Below, piece after piece: positions 1 through 9,438 of a stretch of 15,397 bases of DNA. The translations under genes and the position numbers were made by a program. Numbering within the stretch: position 1 is the first letter of the stretch; every line of letters starts with the position of its first letter. The stretch spans positions 1 through 15,397 of the forward strand of contig JBIIJN010000067.1 in assembly GCA_044233745.1 (NCBI GenBank), given 5' to 3'. The notes under the pieces were generated by a model that had not been told where the DNA came from, ran no database searches, and saw only the letters and a program-made list of their open reading frames with translations. Source of the stretch: UBA6165 sp044233745 (GTDB taxonomy: Bacteria > Bacteroidota > Bacteroidia > Flavobacteriales_D > Crocinitomicaceae).

Positions 1-1412
1 TCAACATGGGTCAGAATGATTCCGATGTTCCTTTCGTTCATCAAACTAGAAATCGCGCAGTTTCTGTGCAAGCTTTCTACATGGATCAAACCGAAATTTC
101 GAATAACGAATATCGTCAATTCGTAAACTGGGTGCGCGACTCTATTGCTAGAGAGTTAATCTATGCTTATGAAGACTACACTGAGCTTGATGAAACTGAT
201 ATAGAGCGCTATATCAATTATGAGGAGTTGTATTTCGATGAGGATGCACTTGAATGGGTAGAATACGACCCTGCCGAGCGCGCAACAAACCGAGAATATT
301 TCAATTTAAATTGGGATAGAAAATTGGATTGGTACCAAGAAGACTTTGCTCCAGTGCTCAACCAATTGTACCTCAAAAAGTCTGAGCGTTTCTTCAAAAG
401 AAAAGAATTAGATACACGTAAGTTCGTTTATCGCTACCAGTGGATCAATATCCGCGAAGCTGCTCAACGAGGAAGAATTGATGTGAATCCAAATGGTTAT
501 GATGCAGATGGTGAAATTGTAGACGGCCATAGAGAGCTTGTTGGGCCACAACACCCATTCCAAGAAGAACGTTTGGTGGGTCAAGATGCCGACTTCGGAT
601 ACTTCAATGAATTGGGTCACAACAACGCCATTAGAGGGCACTCAGACCGAGGACAATTCATAATCGACGAACAAATTCAAGTTTATCCAGACACGCTTTG
701 TTGGATTAGAGACTTTACCTATTCGTTCAACGACCCGATGACCAATATGTATTTTTGGCATCCAGCATACGACAACTACCCTGTGGTTGGTGTTTCTTGG
801 CAGCAAGCAAGAGCCTTTAGCGTATGGAGAACACAATTATTAAACAACTGGTTGGTAGAGAATGGTGATCTTTATGTAAACGATTTCCGTTTGCCTACAG
901 AAGCAGAATGGGAAAGAGCATCTCGTGGCGACTTAGATCAGTCTCAATATCCTTGGGGTGGTCCTTATATCAGAAACGAATCAGGATGTTTCCTAGGCAA
1001 CTTCAAACCTATGCGTGGTCGCTATTTCGATGACGGTGGTTTCCACACTGTGAAAGTTTATTCATACAATCCGAATGGATGGGGCTTGTTCTGTATGGCT
1101 GGAAACGTAGCCGAATGGTGTGAAACAGCTTATGACGAATCGATGTATGAATTCTCGCATGACTTGAATTCTGATTACCGCTACGATGCTTTGGACTGGG
1201 ATCCACCAGCCATGAAAAGAAAAGTAATTCGGGGTGGCTCATGGAAAGACATCGGATATTACTTACAAAATGGTACACGTACATACGAATATCAAGATAC
1301 GGCTAAATCTTACATTGGATTCCGCAACGTTATGACCCACTTAGGACGTGGCGGACGCGACTTCAGCCGCGAAGGCGGTGAGGAATTGCAGAGCGACATT
1401 CAATTAAGATAA
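1..1412 (+). CDS. gldK: GldK, T9SS/gliding outer-membrane-associated lipoprotein, 5' partial
   Basis: This is the 3' part of gldK. The frame is open to the left edge, so the ATG at position 6 is an internal methionine (start of the MGQND segment) and the lipoprotein signal peptide lies off the window. The visible 468 residues carry a formylglycine-generating-enzyme/sulfatase-modifying (SUMF1-like) fold: FRLPTEAEWE near residue 293, YPWGG near 317, NVAEWC near 367, RGGSW near 409 and IGFRN near 437, counted from the first visible Met. A long acidic, aromatic-rich insertion (about residues 45-235) separates the N-terminal YMDQTEISNNEYRQF motif from the C-terminal core. From family knowledge, GldK is not considered catalytic; it forms with GldN a periplasmic ring attached to the outer membrane, contacting the GldLM motor in the T9SS. 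The gldL, gldM and gldN genes follow in the order typical of this operon. The identification is secure because both fold and gene order agree. Confidence 0.95.
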   Translation, partial: NMGQNDSDVPFVHQTRNRAVSVQAFYMDQTEISNNEYRQFVNWVRDSIARELIYAYEDYTELDETDIERYINYEELYFDEDALEWVEYDPAERATNREYFNLNWDRKLDWYQEDFAPVLNQLYLKKSERFFKRKELDTRKFVYRYQWINIREAAQRGRIDVNPNGYDADGEIVDGHRELVGPQHPFQEERLVGQDADFGYFNELGHNNAIRGHSDRGQFIIDEQIQVYPDTLCWIRDFTYSFNDPMTNMYFWHPAYDNYPVVGVSWQQARAFSVWRTQLLNNWLVENGDLYVNDFRLPTEAEWERASRGDLDQSQYPWGGPYIRNESGCFLGNFKPMRGRYFDDGGFHTVKVYSYNPNGWGLFCMAGNVAEWCETAYDESMYEFSHDLNSDYRYDALDWDPPAMKRKVIRGGSWKDIGYYLQNGTRTYEYQDTAKSYIGFRNVMTHLGRGGRDFSREGGEELQSDIQLR

Positions 1413-1467
1413 TAATTTTTAAAACCAAATAAATCAAGTATAACTCTAAATCTAAAAATCAAGGACT

Positions 1468-2283
1468 ATGAAACCAGGAAGTAAAAATTGGAAGAAATTT
1501 ATGGCGAAACTCTACGGATGGGGTGCTGCTATTGTAATTGTAGGTGCATTGTTTAAAATCCAGCACTGGCCAGGTGCAGGTCCGATGCTTATCGTAGGAT
1601 TAGGTGTGGAAGCATTTATCTTCTTTATGTCAGCGTTTGAACCGATTCACGAAGAACCCAATTGGGAATTGGTTTACCCAGAATTGGCTCTAGGTCATGA
1701 TGAAAATTTCGACCACGATGCATTACCAGCGCGCTCTGCACATGGCGGACGTGGTTCAGGTATTACTGACGAGCTCGATAAAATGCTAGAAGAAGCAAAA
1801 ATAGATAGTCAATTGCTCGAAAGATTGGGCGACGGTATGCGTACATTAGGCGAGAATGCTGCTCAATTGAAAGGTGTAACGACTGCTGCAGCTGCTACTG
1901 ATTCATACGTAGATAGCTTAGCTAGCGCTTCTGACCAAGTTAAAAAATTGTCTCAATCATACGAAAGAGCTTCTGAATCATTGATGGGCTTGACTTCTAA
2001 TACCCAAGAAGGCGAGTCATTTGGTGAGCAAATGCAAAAAGTTTCTAAAAACTTAGGTGCTTTGAACAACGTTTATGAATTGCAATTGAAAGGTTCGTCT
2101 CAGCACTTAGAGGCTACAGAACGTTTCCAATCGCAGGTAGTGGATATGATGAAAAATCTTTCTGACTCTGTTGAAGACACGAAATTGTACAAAGAAAACA
2201 TGTCTATGCTTTCTAAAAACTTGACCAGTTTGAATCAAGTTTATGGCAACATGTTGAAAGCAATGACAATTACAAGAGACTAA
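1468..2283 (+). CDS. gldL: GldL, inner-membrane motor subunit of T9SS and gliding
   Basis: This 271-residue protein has two N-terminal membrane helices (about residues 16-34 and 38-57) followed by a long cytoplasmic region, rich in Leu, Gln and Ser with coiled-coil character, from about residue 90 to the end. That is the GldL layout. Helix 1 ends in KIQHW (K30, H33) and helix 2 contains E48; a Lys/His pair and a buried glutamate at these places are known to matter for proton-driven motor function in Flavobacterium johnsoniae GldL. A second acidic residue, E58, ends helix 2. From family knowledge, a GldL pentamer encloses two GldM helices and uses the proton gradient to power secretion and gliding. 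The gene lies 55 bp after gldK and 47 bp before gldM on the same strand, so it is probably in one transcript with them. The start is the ATG preceded by AAGGAC; no earlier start gives a better product. Confidence 0.95.
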   Translation: MKPGSKNWKKFMAKLYGWGAAIVIVGALFKIQHWPGAGPMLIVGLGVEAFIFFMSAFEPIHEEPNWELVYPELALGHDENFDHDALPARSAHGGRGSGITDELDKMLEEAKIDSQLLERLGDGMRTLGENAAQLKGVTTAAAATDSYVDSLASASDQVKKLSQSYERASESLMGLTSNTQEGESFGEQMQKVSKNLGALNNVYELQLKGSSQHLEATERFQSQVVDMMKNLSDSVEDTKLYKENMSMLSKNLTSLNQVYGNMLKAMTITRD

Positions 2284-2330
2284 TTCTCTGTGAATCTTCA
2301 TAAATCAAATAACCTTTAAAGTTATTAAAA

Positions 2331-4013
<1,683 letters not shown>

Positions 4014-4030
4014 TTTTAAAATTAAAGGTC

Positions 4031-5011
4031 ATGAAAAGGTTAATCATTGGGTTATTAGTTTGTACGGCTACAGCTGTATCGGCTCAAATTTCTGGGGGAC
4101 CAATCAACAATCCGTCTCCGAACGTAATTGACGGTGTTTACATCAAGAGCAACATCCCAACAAAGCGTATGATTCCTTACGAACATGTAAGAGAAGCTGA
4201 TGTGATTTGGGAAACTCGTGTTTGGAGATCCATAGATTTGCGTGAGAAAATCAACCACCCTTTGTATTATCCTTTTGACGAATATGATGCCAGCAACAAT
4301 TGGGTGAAACATGGAACTCGTTGGAGCTTGTGGACCATAATTAAAACGCATGTTTTAAAAGGTGATTTAACGATATACTCGCCTTACAATCCACTTGATT
4401 TCCAGATAAAGGACGGTGATTCTTTTAAATACCCAATTGCTCCACCTCCTGGCAAAAACTTTTATGACGACCTTGAATTTCGCGACAAATTGTTTTATTA
4501 CTTTGGGACACTTGGAGCAGATTCAGATGACCCTCTTAAGGATCAATATGGTGACGACTCTATTGATGCTGATTCAAATTATGTTTACCCTCCGAGAGAC
4601 ACAACCTGGTACATGTCGAAGGACATCATTCAGTACAAGTTAAAGGAAGATTGGTTTTTTGATAAAGAACGTTCTGTATTAGACGTACGCATCATGGGAA
4701 TTTGTCCTATAATTTATCAAAAGTCACCTGAAGGTGTTATTGAAGGTGTAAAAGAATTGTTCTGGTTGTATTTCCCACAGTGTCGATTTGTTTTCAATAA
4801 TTACTTTGCATACAATCCAAAGAATGATGCCATGTGGTTCTCATTCGACGATTTGTTCTGGAAGCGTCAATTCAACAGTACGGTTATTAAGGCTTCGAAT
4901 GTATTTGACAGAAACATCGAAACTTTCAAAAATGGTATCGACGCGCTATATGAATCGCAGAGAATTACGGAACACATCAGAAATATTGAACACGACGTTT
5001 GGGATTTCTAA
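4031..5011 (+). CDS. gldN: GldN, periplasmic ring component of T9SS
   Basis: This 326-residue protein starts with a classical Sec signal peptide (MKRLIIGLLVCTATAVSA, likely cleavage before Q19). Cys11 sits inside the hydrophobic core without a lipobox, so it should be a soluble periplasmic protein. The mature part has the GldN/PorN pattern: an early segment with RMIPYEHVREADVIWETRVWR and IDLREKINHPLYYP, a middle segment with WSLW and LTIYSP, and a late segment with VLDVRIMGICPI, LFWLYFPQCR and FDDLFWKRQF. From family knowledge, GldN binds GldK in the outer-membrane-associated ring and is needed for secretion and gliding. It is the last gene of the operon; a strong terminator begins 20 bp after the stop codon. 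Only one copy is present, so there is no GldO-like paralogue next to it. Translation probably starts at the ATG preceded by AAAGGTC. Confidence 0.94.
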   Translation: MKRLIIGLLVCTATAVSAQISGGPINNPSPNVIDGVYIKSNIPTKRMIPYEHVREADVIWETRVWRSIDLREKINHPLYYPFDEYDASNNWVKHGTRWSLWTIIKTHVLKGDLTIYSPYNPLDFQIKDGDSFKYPIAPPPGKNFYDDLEFRDKLFYYFGTLGADSDDPLKDQYGDDSIDADSNYVYPPRDTTWYMSKDIIQYKLKEDWFFDKERSVLDVRIMGICPIIYQKSPEGVIEGVKELFWLYFPQCRFVFNNYFAYNPKNDAMWFSFDDLFWKRQFNSTVIKASNVFDRNIETFKNGIDALYESQRITEHIRNIEHDVWDF

Positions 5012-5030
5012 ACAAAAAATTCATAACGAA

Positions 5031-5059
5031 GCCCTCTGATTATCTCAGAGGGCTTTTTT
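5031..5059 (+). terminator. Rho-independent terminator of the gldKLMN operon
   Basis: A perfect 9-bp stem (5031-5039 GCCCTCTGA paired with 5045-5053 TCAGAGGGC), a 5-nt loop (5040-5044) and six Ts at 5054-5059. It starts 20 bp after the gldN stop and is the clearest intrinsic terminator in the window. Confidence 0.95.
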
Positions 5060-5061
5060 GT

Positions 5062-5069
5062 TACCTTTG
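5062..5069 (+). promoter_or_regulatory. Bacteroidota -7 promoter element (TACCTTTG) for the ABC-F gene
   Basis: TACCTTTG exactly fits the Bacteroidota TAnnTTTG -7 consensus and lies 17 bp before the ABC-F ATG. At the expected 19-nt spacing upstream there is TTA (5040-5042) where TTG would be ideal; those bases are in the loop of the gldN terminator. The predicted leader is only about 10 nt long, with no Shine-Dalgarno sequence. Matching is by eye; no transcript start is known. Confidence 0.6.
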
Positions 5070-5086
5070 TCTCGCAAAACACAGCA

Positions 5087-7012
5087 ATGATTACGCTACA
5101 ACAACTCGGTTTGTTCCTGCCTCAAGGATATCTTTTTCACAATGTTTCGATGCAAATAAAGTCCAAGGACCGCATTGGTCTTGTTGGGAAAAACGGTGCT
5201 GGTAAATCAACATTAATGAAGCTTTTAGCTGGTTTAGAAAAACCTTCTGAAGGGCAAATCCATATGCCCAAAGGACTATCGATAGGTATGTTGACCCAAG
5301 ATATTGAAGTGAATTCTGAACTCAGCGTTTATGAATATGTGAAACAATCACACAAAGAAATAAACGACATCCAACACCGTTTAGAAGCCATCAATAAATC
5401 ATTAGAAACCCGAACCGATTACGAAAGCGACACTTATTTGGCCTTGTTGGATGAACTTACCGAAAAGAATGACAGATTCCAATTGATAGGTGGTTATCAA
5501 TGGGAGGAGCGAGTAACTGAAGCATTAGAAGGATTGGGGTTTCCAAAAAGTGAATTCACTAAAACCTTGAATCAATTCTCGGGAGGATGGAAAATGCGAG
5601 GCGAATTAGCCAAATTACTTGTAAACAGTCCTGATATATTGCTACTCGATGAGCCAACGAATCACCTCGACATCGTTTCGATAGCCTGGTTAGAAAATTA
5701 CCTAAGCACTTTTCCTGGCGCATTAATTCTCATTTCACACGACCGCTTATTTTTGGATCAAGCAACCAATCGAACATGGGAAATATCCAATCAACAAATT
5801 TATGATTTCCCCTATGCCTATTCCAAATACAAGCAAATCAGAGCAGAAGAAATAGAACGATTATCAGAAGCACAAAAAAGCCAAGAAAAAGAAATCAAGC
5901 GTACAGAAGAATTAATAGATAAATTCAGAGCCAAAAAAAATAAGGCGGCTTTTGCCCAGAGTTTGATTAAAAAACTCGAAAAAACAGAGCGCATTCACGT
6001 AGAAAAAGACAATCTGAAAAAGTTGAAAATCAGATTTCCATTAAGCGTGCAGCCCGGAAAATGGGTATTGGAGATGAAACAGTTGCAAAAAAAATATGGC
6101 GACAAAACCATTTTTAAGGATGTATCTATAACTGTTGGGCGCGGAGAAAAAATCGCATTGCTGGGACCCAATGGCGTGGGTAAGTCTACCCTACTCAAAG
6201 CAATTATGCGCGACATCGACTTTGATGGACAAGTAGAGAATGGACACAATGTGAATATCACCTATTTCGCTCAAAATCAAGCAGAAAAACTCGACAAATC
6301 AAAAACCATCTATCAAACCGTTGATGACATTGCCGTGGGTGACATTCGCAAAGACCTGCGTTCCATTTTAGGTGCATTTTTATTCAGCGGCGAAGACATT
6401 GAAAAACAAGTTGGCGTATTATCGGGAGGCGAACGAACCCGTTTGGCGCTGTGTCAATTGCTTTTGAGTCCGTCCAATTTACTTATTCTCGATGAACCTA
6501 CCAACCACCTCGACATTCAAAGTAAGGATGTATTGAAAGACGCCTTGAAACAATACGAAGGCACATTCATTGTGGTGTCACACGACCGAGAATTTCTAAA
6601 CGGACTAACCAATAGAATCTGGGATATTGAGGATCAGAAATTGAAAATCCATCACTTTGAAATTCAAGAATATTTGGATTTTAAACTCAAAAAAGGCGAC
6701 TCCGGTCAACCCAAAACGGACAACAATATACCCAATGTGCCAAAAGAGACGCCCAAAACTGTAGATGCATTCGAGCAAAAAGAATTGAAAAAACAAAGAC
6801 AAAAGCTTGATAATCAAGTGAATAAATTTGAAGACCTCATTGCTTCAATAGAACAAGAAATTGAGACCTTGAACAACAAAATTTACCAGTCTGAGTTTGA
6901 GTCAACCGACGAACAAAACGCCATTTTCTTGCTGCTGACCGAAAAACAAGTCGCATTAGAACAAGCTATGTTGTCATGGGAGGAAACCCTAAAGCAACTC
7001 GAAATCTTGTAA
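5087..7012 (+). CDS. ABC-F family ATPase (ribosome-associated, no membrane domain)
   Basis: This 641-residue soluble protein has two ABC ATPase domains and no membrane segment, which is the ABC-F layout. Domain 1 has Walker A GKNGAGKS (residues 34-41), signature FSGGWKMR near 164 and Walker B LLLDEPTNHLD near 186. Domain 2 has Walker A GPNGVGKS near 360, signature LSGGERTR near 445 and Walker B LILDEPTNHLD near 467. Both catalytic glutamates are present. A charged helical linker (about 235-320, with KRTEELIDKFRAKKNKAAFAQ) corresponds to the P-site tRNA-interacting motif, and a C-terminal Lys/Glu/Gln-rich coiled coil covers about 555-641, as in Uup or YheS. ABC-F proteins bind the ribosomal E site and either ease stalled translation or protect against antibiotics. 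The length is close to YheS; the sequence alone does not tell housekeeping from resistance function, and the non-resistance neighbourhood favours housekeeping. It has its own promoter after the gldN terminator and seems monocistronic. Confidence 0.93.
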   Translation: MITLQQLGLFLPQGYLFHNVSMQIKSKDRIGLVGKNGAGKSTLMKLLAGLEKPSEGQIHMPKGLSIGMLTQDIEVNSELSVYEYVKQSHKEINDIQHRLEAINKSLETRTDYESDTYLALLDELTEKNDRFQLIGGYQWEERVTEALEGLGFPKSEFTKTLNQFSGGWKMRGELAKLLVNSPDILLLDEPTNHLDIVSIAWLENYLSTFPGALILISHDRLFLDQATNRTWEISNQQIYDFPYAYSKYKQIRAEEIERLSEAQKSQEKEIKRTEELIDKFRAKKNKAAFAQSLIKKLEKTERIHVEKDNLKKLKIRFPLSVQPGKWVLEMKQLQKKYGDKTIFKDVSITVGRGEKIALLGPNGVGKSTLLKAIMRDIDFDGQVENGHNVNITYFAQNQAEKLDKSKTIYQTVDDIAVGDIRKDLRSILGAFLFSGEDIEKQVGVLSGGERTRLALCQLLLSPSNLLILDEPTNHLDIQSKDVLKDALKQYEGTFIVVSHDREFLNGLTNRIWDIEDQKLKIHHFEIQEYLDFKLKKGDSGQPKTDNNIPNVPKETPKTVDAFEQKELKKQRQKLDNQVNKFEDLIASIEQEIETLNNKIYQSEFESTDEQNAIFLLLTEKQVALEQAMLSWEETLKQLEIL

Positions 7013-7073
7013 ATGAACAATAACTGCGCTGTTAAAAAACGTTAAGCAAACTGAGGCAGAGTCACATATCCAT

Positions 7074-7081
7074 TACCTTTG
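7074..7081 (+). promoter_or_regulatory. Bacteroidota -7 promoter element (TACCTTTG) for the two-component operon
   Basis: This is the same TACCTTTG octamer as before the ABC-F gene, 19 bp before the TTG start of the sensor kinase. No TTG is found at the usual 19-nt spacing upstream, so the -33 part is not supported. The octamer match and its position in the only sizeable gap here make a promoter plausible. Confidence 0.5.
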
Positions 7082-7100
7082 AACCTTGATACATTGAGCA

Positions 7101-8723
7101 TTGAATAATACCCGGAAATATGCCTTAATTGCACTGCTCTCACTTGCCATTATGATGCTTGTGGGATTGCAGGTTTATTTCGTTTTGGATTTCATCAAAC
7201 AAGAGCGTCGTGATTTTTCCGACAAGGCTCAAACACTAGTAGAATTGATCTCCATCAGGCATGAAAAGCTGGAAGAAAAGCGCAAATATGAAATGTTGAT
7301 GTCTGAAAATTTTGAAGACAAATACTACAATATATTGCGGGATGAAGCCAAGGTACACTTTTCTATCCGTGAGCAAATTGAAATACACGACACCACCATT
7401 CACATTGATGACCACGACGAAAATTATGTGATTATATCGGGTTACGCAACCGATTCATTGACTGGAATGAGTGTTCAACACCGCGTTTTGGCAAAAAAAT
7501 ACAGCAAATTTCAAGAAATGATGAGCACTGATGATGAGGATCAGTATTTTGGTAAAGATTTGAAAGTAATAGACTTAGAAATACATGAGACCCATGATTT
7601 GCTGAACAAATCGAAATACATCAACGATATTATTGTGCAAGCTTTTCGCGAAGATTTGTTTATGAAATCGACCGAAAGAATTGACTATCAACTGCTCGAA
7701 AGCATTATTTTAGATGAGGCCAACAGAAGCGGCTTGAGCCAACATTTTCATTACCGCATAATAGATTCAGAAGGCAGAACACTGGAGCCGAGCATCGAAC
7801 TGAAGCATTATAAAAAGCAATTGACGGGGCATATTTACGAAACGCAGCTCTTTCCTGCGGATATTTTCCATGAAGTTTTAACACTTCAAATACATTTTCC
7901 AGACAAAACACTCATCATTTGGAAACGCTTGACATGGGTGATTTTAGTAACCATCATTGTGGTGATTGCCATTATTGCTTCCGTTTTGATGCTCACGCGC
8001 ACTTTGATTAGCCAACAGCATTACAATACCATGAAGTCGGATTTCATATCGAACATGACCCACGAATTCAAAACGCCTATTTCAACTATTTCCTTGGCTT
8101 GCGAGGCGCTAACGGATAAAGATATGTCATCAGATGCCAATCCAGACAACCCATTTGTGAAAATGATTGACGATGAAAACAAACGTTTGGAATCATTGGT
8201 TGAAAGCATTTTGCAGAGTGCAGTGATTGAAAAAGGCGAATTAAAAATAAAGCCTGAGAAAGTCAATGCCCACGAAATTATTACCAATGTGGTGAAAAAC
8301 ACACAATTACGTGTTCAGGCGCAGCACGGGGAAATTGTAACGCGTTTTGTGGCATCCAATGCTTTTGTTGATGCCGACCCGATGCATTTAACCAATTTAG
8401 TAGCCAATCTTCTAGACAATGCGATCAAGTATTGCGAACGTACTCCATTGATTCAAATCAATACGCGAAATGAAGTTGGTGGGTGGTTTATTTTAGAAAT
8501 ACAAGACAATGGTATCGGTATCAAAAAAGAATATCAGAGTAGAATTTATGAAAAGCTATATCGTGTTCCAACAGGCAATGTGCACAACGTAAAAGGCTTT
8601 GGTCTTGGATTAAGTTATGTGAAAACGATTATAGATTTACATGGCGGTAAAATTGAATTAGAAAGTCAGTTGAATGCAGGTTCAACATTCACCGTAAAAT
8701 TGAGAAACTATGGAAAAGTATAA
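7101..8723 (+). CDS. Membrane sensor histidine kinase with periplasmic sensor domain
   Basis: This 540-residue kinase has a first membrane helix (about 8-29), a periplasmic sensor region of about 240 residues with no recognised domain (32-275), and a second helix (about 279-298). A HisKA domain follows with the H-box SNMTHEFKTPIS (phosphorylated His is H321), then a HATPase_c domain with N-box NLLDNAIKY (436-444), G1 box DNGIGI (D469) and G2 box GFGLGL (from G499). All catalytic motifs are intact. No HAMP domain is obvious between helix 2 and HisKA. The start is TTG at 7101: an in-frame TGA lies two codons upstream (7095-7097), and the next in-frame ATG (7152) falls inside the first helix. 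The architecture and regulator pairing recall the RprX/RprY system of Bacteroides, but the signal is unknown. The stop overlaps the regulator gene by 14 bp, so translation is probably coupled. Confidence 0.93.
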   Translation: MNNTRKYALIALLSLAIMMLVGLQVYFVLDFIKQERRDFSDKAQTLVELISIRHEKLEEKRKYEMLMSENFEDKYYNILRDEAKVHFSIREQIEIHDTTIHIDDHDENYVIISGYATDSLTGMSVQHRVLAKKYSKFQEMMSTDDEDQYFGKDLKVIDLEIHETHDLLNKSKYINDIIVQAFREDLFMKSTERIDYQLLESIILDEANRSGLSQHFHYRIIDSEGRTLEPSIELKHYKKQLTGHIYETQLFPADIFHEVLTLQIHFPDKTLIIWKRLTWVILVTIIVVIAIIASVLMLTRTLISQQHYNTMKSDFISNMTHEFKTPISTISLACEALTDKDMSSDANPDNPFVKMIDDENKRLESLVESILQSAVIEKGELKIKPEKVNAHEIITNVVKNTQLRVQAQHGEIVTRFVASNAFVDADPMHLTNLVANLLDNAIKYCERTPLIQINTRNEVGGWFILEIQDNGIGIKKEYQSRIYEKLYRVPTGNVHNVKGFGLGLSYVKTIIDLHGGKIELESQLNAGSTFTVKLRNYGKV

Positions 8724-9399
8724 ATTGTTATTGGCAGAAGACGATGAAAATCTGGGAAAATTGTTAAACACATTCTTGGAGGCCAAAGGCTACAAAACCG
8801 AATTGGTTGACACGGGTAAAAAGGCCGTTGAACAAGCCGCGCAAAACAAATACGACTTCATTATTTTGGATGTGATGATGCCAGAAATGGATGGCTTCGA
8901 GGCGGCAACCGAGATTCGTTCTTGGAACAGAGATGTGCCCATACTATTTCTAACGGCGAAATCTTTGAAAGAAGATAAACTTAAAGGATTTAATATTGGT
9001 GCCGATGACTATCTCACAAAACCATTCTCTATGGAAGAATTGTTGGCGCGTTTGCAAGCCATTTTGAAGCGCACACAAACAGCAAAACCAGAAGAATCTA
9101 GACATGAAACCTTGGGCGATAGTGTGTTTGATTTGACAACGCGCATGTTGAATATTGGTGGCAAAGACGTGCAACTGACCACCAAAGAAGCACAACTCTT
9201 GAACATGTTAATCAAAAGTCAAGATGACCATTTAGACCGCCAAGTAGCTTTGCGCGCTGTGTGGGGCGACGACAATTATTTCAATGGCAGATCCATGGAT
9301 GTTTACATTACCAAGCTCCGAAAAATACTCAAAGACGATGAAAAAATTCAAATACTTAATGTTCATGGCAAAGGATTTAAGCTAATTGTCAACCAATAG
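8710..9399 (+). CDS. OmpR-family response regulator, partner of the upstream kinase
   Basis: This 229-residue regulator has a receiver domain (about 3-118) with acidic pocket E10-D11-D12, phosphoacceptor D54 in FIILDVMMPEMDG, conserved T82 and the K104-P105 pair. A winged-helix Trans_reg_C domain (about 132-227) follows, ending in SMDVYITKLRKIL and NVHGKGFKLIVN. All residues needed for phosphorylation are present, so it should be a phosphorylation-controlled DNA-binding transcription factor. The ATG lies inside the kinase gene, 14 bp before its stop, which fixes the two as a cognate pair. It resembles RprY-type regulators. Target genes cannot be read from the window, and no clear direct repeats mark a binding site upstream of the operon. 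Confidence 0.94.
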   Translation: MEKYKLLLAEDDENLGKLLNTFLEAKGYKTELVDTGKKAVEQAAQNKYDFIILDVMMPEMDGFEAATEIRSWNRDVPILFLTAKSLKEDKLKGFNIGADDYLTKPFSMEELLARLQAILKRTQTAKPEESRHETLGDSVFDLTTRMLNIGGKDVQLTTKEAQLLNMLIKSQDDHLDRQVALRAVWGDDNYFNGRSMDVYITKLRKILKDDEKIQILNVHGKGFKLIVNQ

Positions 9400-9411
9400 C
9401 TCATTTTTTAC

Positions 9412-9419
9412 GTCCTTTG
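9412..9419 (+). promoter_or_regulatory. Possible weak promoter element before the TPR lipoprotein gene
   Basis: GTCCTTTG keeps the CCTTTG core seen in the two better elements of this window but lacks the leading TA. It ends 19 bp before the ATG at 9439, like the other two. A TTG lies at 9386-9388, with 23 nt between the elements, longer than usual. The gap to the regulator gene is only 39 bp, so read-through from the two-component operon is an alternative. Confidence 0.3.
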
Positions 9420-9438
9420 TGCATCTAAAAAATGTATT

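Noticed and set aside
2308..2326. Inverted repeat AATAAC / GTTATT just before the gldM start
   Set aside because: Only 6 bp, all but one pair A-T, with no T-run; too weak to call a terminator or regulatory hairpin.
4999..5205. 68-residue frame bridging gldN and the ABC-F gene
   Set aside because: It runs through the gldN terminator and the ABC-F promoter, so it cannot be a sensible gene.
7017..7034. Possible hairpin after the ABC-F gene (TAAC / GTTA)
   Set aside because: The stem is four pairs with no T-run; no convincing terminator is visible here.
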